Source: Bordetella sp. (lineage in GTDB: Bacteria > Pseudomonadota > Gammaproteobacteria > Burkholderiales > Burkholderiaceae_B). Taken from it: DNA of 16,116 bases. A program made the position numbers and the translations under genes. Of the stretch, positions 7,214 through 14,085 are shown in pieces. The notes under the pieces are model-generated. The model was not told the DNA's origin. It worked only from the letters and a program-made list of their open reading frames with translations, and searched no databases. Within the stretch, counting starts at the first letter, position 1; every line of letters begins with the position of its first letter. The stretch spans positions 1 to 16,116 of the forward strand of contig DAIDKG010000365.1 in the NCBI GenBank assembly GCA_027450125.1, given 5' to 3'.

Positions 7214-8653
7214 TCAACGGCCGATGACGATACGGTTGCGCCCCGTCTGTTTGGCCTCGTATAGCGCCCGGTCGGCACGGCGCAGCCAATCGCTGTAGCT
7301 GGCGTCGCCGGCCTGCAGTTCGGCAACGCCGATGCTTACCTGGCAATAAATGGATTGCGCCTCATACAAGATCGACGCCTTGTCCAGGCAGCTGCGCAAT
7401 CTCTCGGCCAGAAGCACCGAGTCCTGGGTACCGGCTTGCGGCAGCAGGACCAGAAATTCTTCACCGCCATAACGGGTGGTGGTGTCCTGCTCGCCTGCGA
7501 CCTGGCGTATCAATGCCGCTATATGGCAGATGACGGCGTCACCGGCAGGATGCCCGTATTGATCGTTGATCCGCTTGAAATGATCGATATCGATCAGCAG
7601 CAGCGACGCTTTGCGGTTCGTGCCCTGAAGACGATCGAACGCCGCCTGAAGATGCTCATCCATCGCGCGTCGGTTCAGCAGGCCGGTCAAGCCATCCGTG
7701 CGGGCAAGATTCCTCGACTCCAGCAAGAGTCGATCATTCTTTTCCTGCCAGTGGCGGTAAATCTGATAGCCCATCAGCGAGGTAAATAAAACCACCACCG
7801 CAAAAACCCAGAAGAAAGCCCACAGCGTCTGCTGCATCAGGTTCAACGCATGCCGCAGCGCAGTCAGATCGCCCAGCGGTGCCAGCTCGGACTGATGAAT
7901 GCTCAGCCGCATGGTTTGGAATCCGTACAGCAGCACGCCTGCCGTCACCGTGGACAGCATGTACAGGATGCGTCGCCGGATATCTCCGGGGGTATTCGAA
8001 ATGGGCTTGGAGTAGCGCTGCCGCCACGCCAGCATCTTCGGCCACAGCCAAGCCAGCAGCGGCCCTGCAATAAAGACGCTCTGCAGAAAAATGCCGAACC
8101 ACCAGCCGTACCAGACCGACAGGACGCCGTAGTTGTCGACATGATTGGTGTAGCTCCAGATGAGCGCGCCGGTCGAACTGCAGATCGCGGAGGCGAAACT
8201 CAGCTGTATGTAGTAGAGCCATGACAACCAGCTCGAAAGATTGCGCCGCGTTGGAATGGCCCGGTAGCCGATGACCATGATCGCAAAACCCAGAGGATCG
8301 GCGCACGCGAACAAAACCGCCCATGGCCAGGGCATCCCGGCATAAAGGGCCAGCACGAACGTCGACGCATAGGCGGGTATGGCGCCCCATACCCATCCGA
8401 AGCCCAGGACCAGCAGCATGCAGATGATCTGCGGCGGATACAGCGTCAGGTAGATATGCACTTCGCCGAACGTCAGGTGCATGCCGTACAGGCTCTGGCT
8501 GACCGTGACTATCCCGAAGGCGATACTGATTATCCCCAGCGCCAGCCATGCGACCAGCGCAACCCAGCGATCTCGGGGCGTGCCCTGGTGCAGCAGTTTG
8601 GCAATCGAGAATGCCCGATAGGAAATGGCGTTATCGGAAGTTGTTGTATCCAT
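7214..8653 (-). CDS. Membrane-bound diguanylate cyclase (GGDEF) with MASE1-like sensor region
   Basis: A 479-residue inner-membrane protein that should make cyclic di-GMP from two GTP. About eight hydrophobic segments occupy residues 28-300, with a PPQIICMLLVLGFGW stretch and a following PWPWAVLFACADPLG that resemble the MASE1 sensor fold. The GGDEF domain covers about 317-479: DGLTGLLNRR (320-329), LLLIDIDHFKRIND and the active-site RYGGEEF (GGEEF at 396-400). The product-inhibition site, normally RxxD five residues before GGEEF, reads GEQD (387-390), so feedback inhibition is probably lost. No EAL domain follows. The ATG at 8653 has only a weak upstream AGG-type site. The gene is convergent with the lyase gene, 87 bases apart, and appears monocistronic. 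Confidence 0.92.
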   Translation of the reverse strand: MDTTTSDNAISYRAFSIAKLLHQGTPRDRWVALVAWLALGIISIAFGIVTVSQSLYGMHLTFGEVHIYLTLYPPQIICMLLVLGFGWVWGAIPAYASTFVLALYAGMPWPWAVLFACADPLGFAIMVIGYRAIPTRRNLSSWLSWLYYIQLSFASAICSSTGALIWSYTNHVDNYGVLSVWYGWWFGIFLQSVFIAGPLLAWLWPKMLAWRQRYSKPISNTPGDIRRRILYMLSTVTAGVLLYGFQTMRLSIHQSELAPLGDLTALRHALNLMQQTLWAFFWVFAVVVLFTSLMGYQIYRHWQEKNDRLLLESRNLARTDGLTGLLNRRAMDEHLQAAFDRLQGTNRKASLLLIDIDHFKRINDQYGHPAGDAVICHIAALIRQVAGEQDTTTRYGGEEFLVLLPQAGTQDSVLLAERLRSCLDKASILYEAQSIYCQVSIGVAELQAGDASYSDWLRRADRALYEAKQTGRNRIVIGR

Positions 8654-8764
8654 GCCTGCCAGCGATCCTCGAGCCTCATGACCCCGCCATCATAGTGTGC
8701 GCCAACTGCGAGAAGCAGGCCGGGGCTCATGGGGTAATCCCGCCGGTCCGCCCGGGCCTTGCCG

Positions 8765-8791
8765 GCCGCCCCGGATCCGGACCGGGGCGGC
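8765..8791. repeat. Perfect 10-bp GC hairpin between the diguanylate cyclase and tRNA genes
   Basis: GCCGCCCCGG (8765-8774) and CCGGGGCGGC (8782-8791) are perfect inverted arms around a 7-base loop containing TCCGGA. Neither strand has a T run after it, so it is not a standard intrinsic terminator. It sits just upstream of the presumed tRNA promoter and in the leader region of the divergent diguanylate cyclase gene. Confidence 0.6.
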
Positions 8792-8803
8792 GTCGGGCGC
8801 TGC

Positions 8804-8809
8804 TACAAT
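8804..8809 (+). promoter_or_regulatory. Candidate -10 box of the tRNA-Gly promoter
   Basis: TACAAT lies 21 bases before the tRNA 5' end and is followed by a GC-rich stretch like the discriminator of stringently controlled stable-RNA promoters. No good -35 hexamer is visible; the expected position falls in the GC hairpin at 8765-8791. Confidence 0.35.
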
Positions 8810-8830
8810 GACGCCGCTTCGGCTTTCCGC

Positions 8831-8905
8831 GCGGGCGTCGTATAACGGCTATTACCTTGGCTTCCCAAGCCAAAGACGAGGGTTCGACTCCCTTCGCCCG
8901 CTCCA
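8831..8905 (+). tRNA. tRNA-Gly, anticodon CCC
   Basis: A complete 75-base tRNA including an encoded CCA. Acceptor arms GCGGGCG (8831-8837) and CGCCCGC (8895-8901) pair perfectly, followed by discriminator T and CCA. The anticodon stem TTGGC/GCCAA encloses the 7-base loop TTCCCAA, giving anticodon CCC, which reads GGG glycine codons. The T arm is GAGGG-TTCGACT-CCCTT. The T discriminator base is the usual glycine identity in bacteria, and the sequence closely resembles E. coli tRNA-Gly(CCC). Confidence 0.97.
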
Positions 8906-8914
8906 GGCATTGCC

Positions 8915-8950
8915 CGGCATGGCCTCGCGGTTCCGCGCGACGAAATGCCG
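8915..8950 (+). terminator. Nested hairpin downstream of tRNA-Gly, possible terminator
   Basis: CGGCAT (8915-8920) and ATGCCG (8945-8950) can close over an inner CGCGG/CCGCG stem (8926-8937). It starts ten bases after the tRNA. Only TT follows the outer arm, so intrinsic termination is uncertain. Confidence 0.25.
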
Positions 8951-8971
8951 TTCATGAGCACCGGCAGGCAG

Positions 8972-8986
8972 GGCGCGCCCCGCGCC
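8972..8986 (-). terminator. Short GC hairpin directly 3' of the DUF4337 gene
   Basis: GGCGCG (8972-8977), loop CCC, CGCGCC (8981-8986) form a perfect 6-bp stem that abuts the stop codon at 8989-8987. No T tract follows on the minus strand; it may be a weak terminator or an mRNA 3'-end stabiliser. Confidence 0.3.
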
Positions 8987-9553
8987 TCAGGCCAGGTAGC
9001 TTATCGCCGCCTTGCCTGCGCCCACCACGCCCAGCGCGATCGCAACATACCAGGGCCATTTCTGCCCCTTGGTGATGATGGCGATCGTGGCGATCGCAAT
9101 ACCTATGTGCACCAGCGTCGCCGCCAGGGTCAGCCCGTGGTGCTTTTCCTCGTGCTTGTTGCTGGCGGCGAGCTTCTCGTCGCGCCTGTGTTCGAGCTCT
9201 TCGGCCTTTTTCTGGATTTCGCGGGTCTGGGCTTCGTAGCGCGCGGCCTGCTTCAGGTAGTCGGTGGCGCGCTCGGCGTTCGTGCCCGCCGCAATCGCAT
9301 ACATGTTCTGCTTGATGCTCTTGGCCTGGTAGTAGGCCCATTCGTCGCTGGCCCGCGCCTGCATGAGCACGGCCTCGTTCTTCTCGGAGATCGCATGCCC
9401 CGTCTCGATGGTCTCCAGGCTGGCGACCACCGCCGCCAGCACGGCCAGGACCGCGATGGTGGCCGACACCTTGATCATGAAATTGTCGCCGGCGTGCACC
9501 GCGTGGTGGGCGTGTTCGGCATGCTCGATATGTTCGTTTGCCAGCTCTTCCAT
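8987..9553 (-). CDS. DUF4337 family membrane protein
   Basis: A 188-residue protein that I recognise as DUF4337, a bacterial family with no established function. It has a histidine-rich, acidic N terminus (His at 8, 11, 14, 16, 17, 20), a membrane segment at about 26-46, the family-typical block with DEWAYYQAKSIKQNMY (70-85), a charged helical stretch at about 100-138 likely to form a coiled coil, and two C-terminal membrane segments at about 143-161 and 168-186. The ATG at 9553 is preceded by a GGGGG-type ribosome binding site. It lies 83 bases behind the TPR glycosyltransferase gene on the same strand, with a hairpin between, so it may be read separately. Localisation to the inner membrane is clear; function is unknown. 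Confidence 0.88.
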   Translation of the reverse strand: MEELANEHIEHAEHAHHAVHAGDNFMIKVSATIAVLAVLAAVVASLETIETGHAISEKNEAVLMQARASDEWAYYQAKSIKQNMYAIAAGTNAERATDYLKQAARYEAQTREIQKKAEELEHRRDEKLAASNKHEEKHHGLTLAATLVHIGIAIATIAIITKGQKWPWYVAIALGVVGAGKAAISYLA

Positions 9554-9610
9554 CGTGAACCCCCATCGGCGCCATGGACGAAGTCAAAAATTTTTATTGA
9601 ACAACTTTTT

Positions 9611-9635
9611 CCGGATCTGCCCCGCCAGACTCCGG
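9611..9635 (-). terminator. Hairpin immediately after the TPR glycosyltransferase stop
   Basis: CCGGATCTG (9611-9619), loop CCCCGC, then CAGA-C-TCCGG (9626-9635) form a 9-bp stem with one bulged base. It begins one base beyond the stop codon (9639-9637) on the minus strand. The bases that follow on that strand are A-rich rather than T-rich, with an ATTTTT further on, so termination here is only possible, not clear. Confidence 0.35.
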
Positions 9636-9636
9636 T

Positions 9637-9987
9637 TCAGGCCAGGCGCAGGAAATAGAACGTCTGGACGCCGTCGATCACGCCCTGGCCAGCGTAACTG
9701 ACGAGCCGGCCTTGTTCGTCCGTGCGCACAAGTTTGAAAATAACCGCCGGCTTCCCGTCGTCGGACATGAAGCAGGGAAACCCGTCGACCATCTTCCAGC
9801 GGCTCGCCGCGGCCGTTCCCGAATTCTCCAGCAGCTCCTGCCCGGCCAGGACCACCGAGGGCGAGATCAGGCGTCCGTTGAGGTCGAAAAATTTCCAGGA
9901 ACTCCCCAGCAACTGCTCGGCCGTCAGAGCGGGACCCTCGGCGTAGCTGGCCAGGATGGCCTTGAGTTCTGTTTGATCCTTATCCAT
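9637..9987 (-). CDS. Possible internal start: 116-residue C-terminal module of the TPR glycosyltransferase
   Basis: Inside the glycosyltransferase gene, in the same frame, GAGGAG stands six bases before an ATG at 9987-9985. Translation from there gives a 116-residue protein, MDKDQTELKAIL onward, ending at the shared stop. The part just before it (residues about 420-437 of the long protein, including NAAARTFSHEERH) looks like translated spacer rather than domain. The module contains SSWKFFDLNGRLISPSVVL and RWKMVDGFPCFM; these W-x-x-x-d-G style segments resemble small beta-rich domains seen in other polysaccharide-enzyme genes, but I cannot name the family. It could be an independent product, a fusion of two former genes, or simply a domain. 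Confidence 0.35.
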   Translation of the reverse strand: MDKDQTELKAILASYAEGPALTAEQLLGSSWKFFDLNGRLISPSVVLAGQELLENSGTAAASRWKMVDGFPCFMSDDGKPAVIFKLVRTDEQGRLVSYAGQGVIDGVQTFYFLRLA

Positions 9988-11298
9988 GTGCCGCTCCTCG
10001 TGAGAAAAAGTTCGTGCCGCCGCGTTCGACAACACGTGTATCAATGCTTTTGCGACATCGGCGACGACCGGCTCCCACTGCCCCATGGCGGGTTGGTGGA
10101 AAAGACGCGCCGTCGGATACCACGGACTGTCGGTCCGATTCAGCAGCCAGCGCCAGCAGCCATCGTAGCGCGACAGTATCCAGACCGGCCGGCCCAGCGC
10201 GCCCGCCAGATGCGCCACCGCCGTGTCGACTGTGATCACCAAGTCCAGCCCGGCGACCAGCGCTGCGGTGTCGGCGAAATCGCGTATTTCGCCGGTCCAA
10301 TCGACGAGGGGAAATCCCTCGCGCAACGCCTGAGCGGCCTCGGCCGATTCGCCGATCTGCAGACTGATGAATTGAATGCCATCGACGGCTGTGAGCGGCG
10401 AAAGCTGGGCAAGCACGAGGCTGCGGCGCGCGTCGAACGGCCTGCCCCTTGCGCCGGCCCACACCAGCCCCACCTTGAACCCGGGCCTGGCCGCAAGCCG
10501 CTGCGACCAGGCCGCCGCCGCGGCCGGGTCGGCATGCAGATACGGCGTTCGGGCGGGTATCGTCTCCAGGGTCGTGCCGAACAGCTCCGGCAATAACCGC
10601 ATCAACACCTGAAAGTCGAACTCGGCGGTGTCGAGCATGCGATCGACCACCTCGGCTCCCGGCAGCGATGCGCGCAGCAGCCTGAGCAGGGGCGACGGGA
10701 CAAGCACGGTGACGTGCGCACCGCGTGCAAGCGCCATCGGAACATAGCGCGCGAACTGCAGGATGTCGCCGTAGCCATCGTCGGCGAAAATCACCAGCCG
10801 CTTGCCGGCAAGCGGCTCGCCCTCCCAGTCTGGACAGGTGATCGCGGCCAATTCTTCGCGTTTCGCGTACTGCCGAAAATATCCGCGCAAGGCTTCGAAG
10901 CCGCGCGGCAGGTCGCCGCCGCGCAAGAGAGCCATGGCACGGCCGAGGTGAATCGGGGGGGATACCGGCTTGAGCGCCAGAGCGCGGTCGTAACTGGCCA
11001 CGGCCTCATCGAGCCGGCGCAGCTCATATAAAGCCACGCCGCGATTGCGAAACGCCTCGGCATCTGGCTTGAGCGCCAGCGCGCCGTCGTAGCTGACTAC
11101 CGACTCTTCCAGCCGGCCCAATTTGTATAGGACCGTACCGCGGTAATAATGCGCTTCGAACAAATGAGGCTCGATAGCGATCGCCTGGTCGAAGCTGGCC
11201 AGAGCCTCGTCCAGACGCTGCTGTCCAGTCAGTCGAACGCCTTGATTGACGAGCGCCACGGCCTCCTCGATCCGGCCCTGGCTCGTCGCAGCGGGCAT
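9637..11298 (-). CDS. TPR-containing glycosyltransferase (GT9-like) with extra C-terminal domain
   Basis: A 553-residue protein. Residues 13-110 hold about three tetratricopeptide repeats (ALASFDQAIAIEP, SVVSYDGALALKP and AVASYDRALALKP mark the repeat ends). Residues 155-425 form a GT-B-type transferase half related to ADP-heptose transferases, with KVGLVWAG (275-282), DLVITVDTAVAHLAGALG (352-369) and CWRWLLNRTDSPWYPTARLF (381-400). Such TPR glycosyltransferases are typically cytoplasmic and modify proteins or envelope glycans; donor and acceptor are unknown here. The ATG at 11298 has GAGGG eight bases upstream and is preferred over the TTG at 11313. It starts 30 bases after the CaiB gene stop, so the two are probably one operon. 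The family normally ends near residue 430; the last 116 residues are an addition with its own start signal (see 9637-9987). Confidence 0.88.
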   Translation of the reverse strand: MPAATSQGRIEEAVALVNQGVRLTGQQRLDEALASFDQAIAIEPHLFEAHYYRGTVLYKLGRLEESVVSYDGALALKPDAEAFRNRGVALYELRRLDEAVASYDRALALKPVSPPIHLGRAMALLRGGDLPRGFEALRGYFRQYAKREELAAITCPDWEGEPLAGKRLVIFADDGYGDILQFARYVPMALARGAHVTVLVPSPLLRLLRASLPGAEVVDRMLDTAEFDFQVLMRLLPELFGTTLETIPARTPYLHADPAAAAAWSQRLAARPGFKVGLVWAGARGRPFDARRSLVLAQLSPLTAVDGIQFISLQIGESAEAAQALREGFPLVDWTGEIRDFADTAALVAGLDLVITVDTAVAHLAGALGRPVWILSRYDGCWRWLLNRTDSPWYPTARLFHQPAMGQWEPVVADVAKALIHVLSNAAARTFSHEERHMDKDQTELKAILASYAEGPALTAEQLLGSSWKFFDLNGRLISPSVVLAGQELLENSGTAAASRWKMVDGFPCFMSDDGKPAVIFKLVRTDEQGRLVSYAGQGVIDGVQTFYFLRLA

Positions 11299-11328
11299 GT
11301 CAACGTCCCTCAACGAAAACGCCTCGAG

Positions 11329-12522
11329 TCATGCAATCACTCCCAGCTCGCGCAGCTTGGCGCGCTGCTCGGCGTCGAACCCCGCCGCTTCCAATACGGC
11401 ATCGGTGTGCTCGCCCAACGTGGGCGCCCGCCGCGCGATGGCGCCCGGATTCTGCGACAGCAGGGGAAAGATCGCCGGCTGCTCGACCTCGATGCCGCTG
11501 GCCGCCCTGACCGAAGCGATGGCGCCGCGGGCGCGGTAGTGCGGATCGGCGGCGATGTCGGCCACGGTGTAGATGCGGCCCGACGGCACGCCGGCATCGC
11601 GCATGGCCTCGAGCACGTCGGTGATCGTGCGCTGCGCCGTCCATGCGCCGATGGCGGCGTCCAGCTCGGCAGCGCGCCGGGCCCGCCCGTCGTTGCGCGC
11701 CAGGTCCGGATCGCTCCCCAGGTCGGAGCGTCCGATCCTGTCCATCAGGCGGCCGAAGATGCCGTCGCCGTTGCCGGCGATGAGCACGTAGCCGTCCCGG
11801 CACAGGTAGGCATTGGACGGCGCGATGCCCGGCAGGGCCGCACCCGCCGGCTCGCGCACGGCGCCGAACACCGAGTACTCGGGCAGCAGGCTCTCGGTCA
11901 GGTTGAAAATGCTCTCGTAAAGCGCGGCGTCGATCATCTGCCCCTGTCCGCCGCGTGCATCGCGCTGGTACAAAGCCAGCAGCACGCCCAAGGCGCCGTG
12001 CAGGCCGGCCACGGTATCGCCGATGGAGATGCCAGCGCGAACCGGCGCCCTGCCCGGTTCGCCGTTGAGGTAGCGCAGGCCCGCCATGGCCTCGCCGATG
12101 GCGGCAAAGCCGGGTTCGCCCGACTTGGGGCCCGACTGGCCGTAGCCCGAAATGCGCAGCATGATCAGGCGCGGGTTGGCCGCGTGCAGCGACTCCCAGG
12201 ACAGGCCCCACTTTTCCATCGTGCCGGGGCGGAAGTTTTCGATCAGCACGTCGGCCTCGGCCGCCAGGGCGCGCACCACGGCCTGCCCCTGCGGCTGTCG
12301 CAGATCCACGCATACCGACTGCTTGCTGCGCGACTGGGCCTCCCACCACACCGACGTGCCTTCGTGCAGCATGCGCCATTTGCGCAGGGGGTCGCCCTGG
12401 CCGGGCGGCTCGATCTTGACGACCTGGGCGCCGAAGTCGGCCAGGGTCTTGGCTGCGAAAGGGGCCGCGATCAGTTGCCCCAGCTCCAGCACACGGATGC
12501 CGGACAGTATCTGCGCTGCCAT
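11329..12522 (-). CDS. CaiB/BaiF family (type III) CoA transferase
   Basis: A 397-residue cytoplasmic enzyme of the formyl-CoA:oxalate / carnitine CoA-transferase family, which moves CoA between carboxylic acids through an enzyme-aspartyl anhydride. The start LSGIRVLELGQLIAAPFAAK, the IENFRPGTMEKWGL block (94-107) and SGYGQSGP (125-132) are family hallmarks. The presumed catalytic aspartate is Asp169 in GISIGDTVAGLHGALG, the same number as in formyl-CoA transferase. Length is standard. A strong GGGGGAG ribosome binding site precedes the ATG at 12522. It lies 60 bases after the TPR/ATP-grasp gene and 30 bases before the TPR glycosyltransferase gene, so it may belong to the same transcript. Substrates cannot be deduced; this family is abundant and diverse in Bordetella-like genomes. 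Confidence 0.93.
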   Translation of the reverse strand: MAAQILSGIRVLELGQLIAAPFAAKTLADFGAQVVKIEPPGQGDPLRKWRMLHEGTSVWWEAQSRSKQSVCVDLRQPQGQAVVRALAAEADVLIENFRPGTMEKWGLSWESLHAANPRLIMLRISGYGQSGPKSGEPGFAAIGEAMAGLRYLNGEPGRAPVRAGISIGDTVAGLHGALGVLLALYQRDARGGQGQMIDAALYESIFNLTESLLPEYSVFGAVREPAGAALPGIAPSNAYLCRDGYVLIAGNGDGIFGRLMDRIGRSDLGSDPDLARNDGRARRAAELDAAIGAWTAQRTITDVLEAMRDAGVPSGRIYTVADIAADPHYRARGAIASVRAASGIEVEQPAIFPLLSQNPGAIARRAPTLGEHTDAVLEAAGFDAEQRAKLRELGVIA

Positions 12523-12582
12523 ATTTCTCCCCCTCAGGCTCTCGTCTTCGCGCGCAACCCGCAGTCTACACGCCCCCGCCGG

Positions 12583-14085
12583 TCAGGCGGCTCGCCCGCG
12601 GGCCGCGGCGATGCGGCGCGCCAGCATGGCGTCGAAGGCCTCGCAGATCGTCCGGACATACGGGTTCTTGTAGTCATAAACGTCCTGCTCCTTCTCCGGA
12701 TGCGTCAGCATGGTGGCATTGGCCTCGAACACCAGCACCCTGCCGTCGGGCAGGACGGAAAAATCGACGCCGCCGTAGTCCAGGTCCAGGGTGCGGCCTA
12801 TGGCCTCGATCGCGGCCATGGCCTTCTCTCCCACGGCCTGCCGCGGGTCGGACAGGAACGCCTCTTCCTCGACGCGCTTCCAGCCGTCGTACTGCATGCC
12901 CGCGGTGTCGTGATGCACGAGCCAGTGGCCGCCGATGGCCAGATGGTAGGCATAGGGCCGGCGGTCGACGAAGACGACGCGGTACTTGCGAAAGCCCCCG
13001 TCGGCCGAGCTGAAATCGACGTAGTCGGTCAGGTAGTAATGGGGCGAGGGCCAGGGCTTGAATGCCGCGGCATCGGCCTTGGACTCAAGCTTGACCAGGT
13101 GATCCCCGCCGTGCGACCCGACGGGCCGCAGCAGGATGGGAAAACGGCTTTCGGGCAAGCCGTCCAGCACGCCGCGCAAGCGGCCGGACTCCACGCGCAG
13201 GGTGCGCGGCACGACGACATTCTCGATGCTGCCGAGCAGGCCGGGGATCATGTGGCGGGCCGTGCACGCGACGGCCTGCGCCGGGTTGAGCAGCGGCTTG
13301 TCGCAGGTCTGCAGAAAGCGGGCCATGGGTCCGAGGGCGGGATCGAGCACGTCCGGATCGCCGATCGCGTTGAAGACCAGGTCGTAGTCGGGCAGGCGCG
13401 CCAGCGCCTCGGGGCTGGCATATTCGATCACGCAGACGATGCGCGTGACCGACTTCTGCGGCAGGAGGTATTCGGTGGGAATATTGCCCAGGCCGGCGCC
13501 CCACAGGACCAGCACGGTCATGCGCGGATCCTGGGCATGGTCCACGTAGATCGCCTTGCGGCTGTAGACCGCGTCGCGGTGTTCTTTCGCCTTTTGCAGC
13601 TCGCCGCGCGACGCGCAGATGGCCGCCAGGTTCATGTGGACCTCGATCTGTTCGGGATCGACCTCCAGGGCGGCCTGATACCAGATCAGCGCTTCGTCGT
13701 AGTCCTTCAGGTCGAAGTAGATCGTGCCTACGTTGAGCAGGGCCTGGGCGTAGGCCGGCTGGCACCTGAGCGCTGCGGCATAGCAGTCCAGGGCCTGCTG
13801 CGGCCTGGCCATGCGCTTGTAGGCCACGCCCATGTTGTTGTGGGCCTGGGCGTGATCGGGCTGCAGCGCCACGGCTTGCCGGAAGCTGGCCACCGCGTCG
13901 TCCAGCTCGCCCAGCGCCATCAGGGCCAGGCCCAGATTGTTGTGGCTGCCGGCGTGATCGGGGTGCTCGTGCAGCAGGCGCCGATAGGCTTGCGCGGCCT
14001 CGCGATACCGCCCGCTTTGCTGCAGCGCGCAGGCGCCCTGGAACTCGTGTTCGAGCTGGCCGCGATCCATGTCGTCAGGCGGCAT
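12583..14085 (-). CDS. TPR protein with C-terminal ATP-grasp-like domain
   Basis: A 500-residue protein. Residues 11-180 carry about five tetratricopeptide repeats (for example SHNNLGLALMALGELDDAVA and AHNNMGVAYKRM). From about 188 a Rossmann-like segment, VLVLWGAGLGNIPTEYLL, leads into an ATP-grasp-like half: FPILLRPVGSHGG (315-327), FRKYRVVFVDRRPYAYHLAI (365-384) and PDGRVLVFEANATM (446-459), where Glu454 and Asn456 would be metal ligands. ATP-grasp enzymes join a carboxylate to an amine or similar nucleophile through an acyl phosphate; the substrates here are unknown. The ATG at 14085 overlaps the aminotransferase stop by 11 bases; another ATG at 14070 is possible. Neither has a strong Shine-Dalgarno, consistent with translational coupling. 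The C-terminal half is clearly paralogous to the gene at 15193-16116. Confidence 0.82.
   Translation of the reverse strand: MPPDDMDRGQLEHEFQGACALQQSGRYREAAQAYRRLLHEHPDHAGSHNNLGLALMALGELDDAVASFRQAVALQPDHAQAHNNMGVAYKRMARPQQALDCYAAALRCQPAYAQALLNVGTIYFDLKDYDEALIWYQAALEVDPEQIEVHMNLAAICASRGELQKAKEHRDAVYSRKAIYVDHAQDPRMTVLVLWGAGLGNIPTEYLLPQKSVTRIVCVIEYASPEALARLPDYDLVFNAIGDPDVLDPALGPMARFLQTCDKPLLNPAQAVACTARHMIPGLLGSIENVVVPRTLRVESGRLRGVLDGLPESRFPILLRPVGSHGGDHLVKLESKADAAAFKPWPSPHYYLTDYVDFSSADGGFRKYRVVFVDRRPYAYHLAIGGHWLVHHDTAGMQYDGWKRVEEEAFLSDPRQAVGEKAMAAIEAIGRTLDLDYGGVDFSVLPDGRVLVFEANATMLTHPEKEQDVYDYKNPYVRTICEAFDAMLARRIAAARGRAA

Noticed and set aside
9589..9600. Shared 12-base TTTTTATTGAAC at about 2250 and 9593 as a regulatory repeat
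   Set aside because: Two short AT-rich copies in intergenic DNA are within chance and have no consistent distance to the downstream starts.
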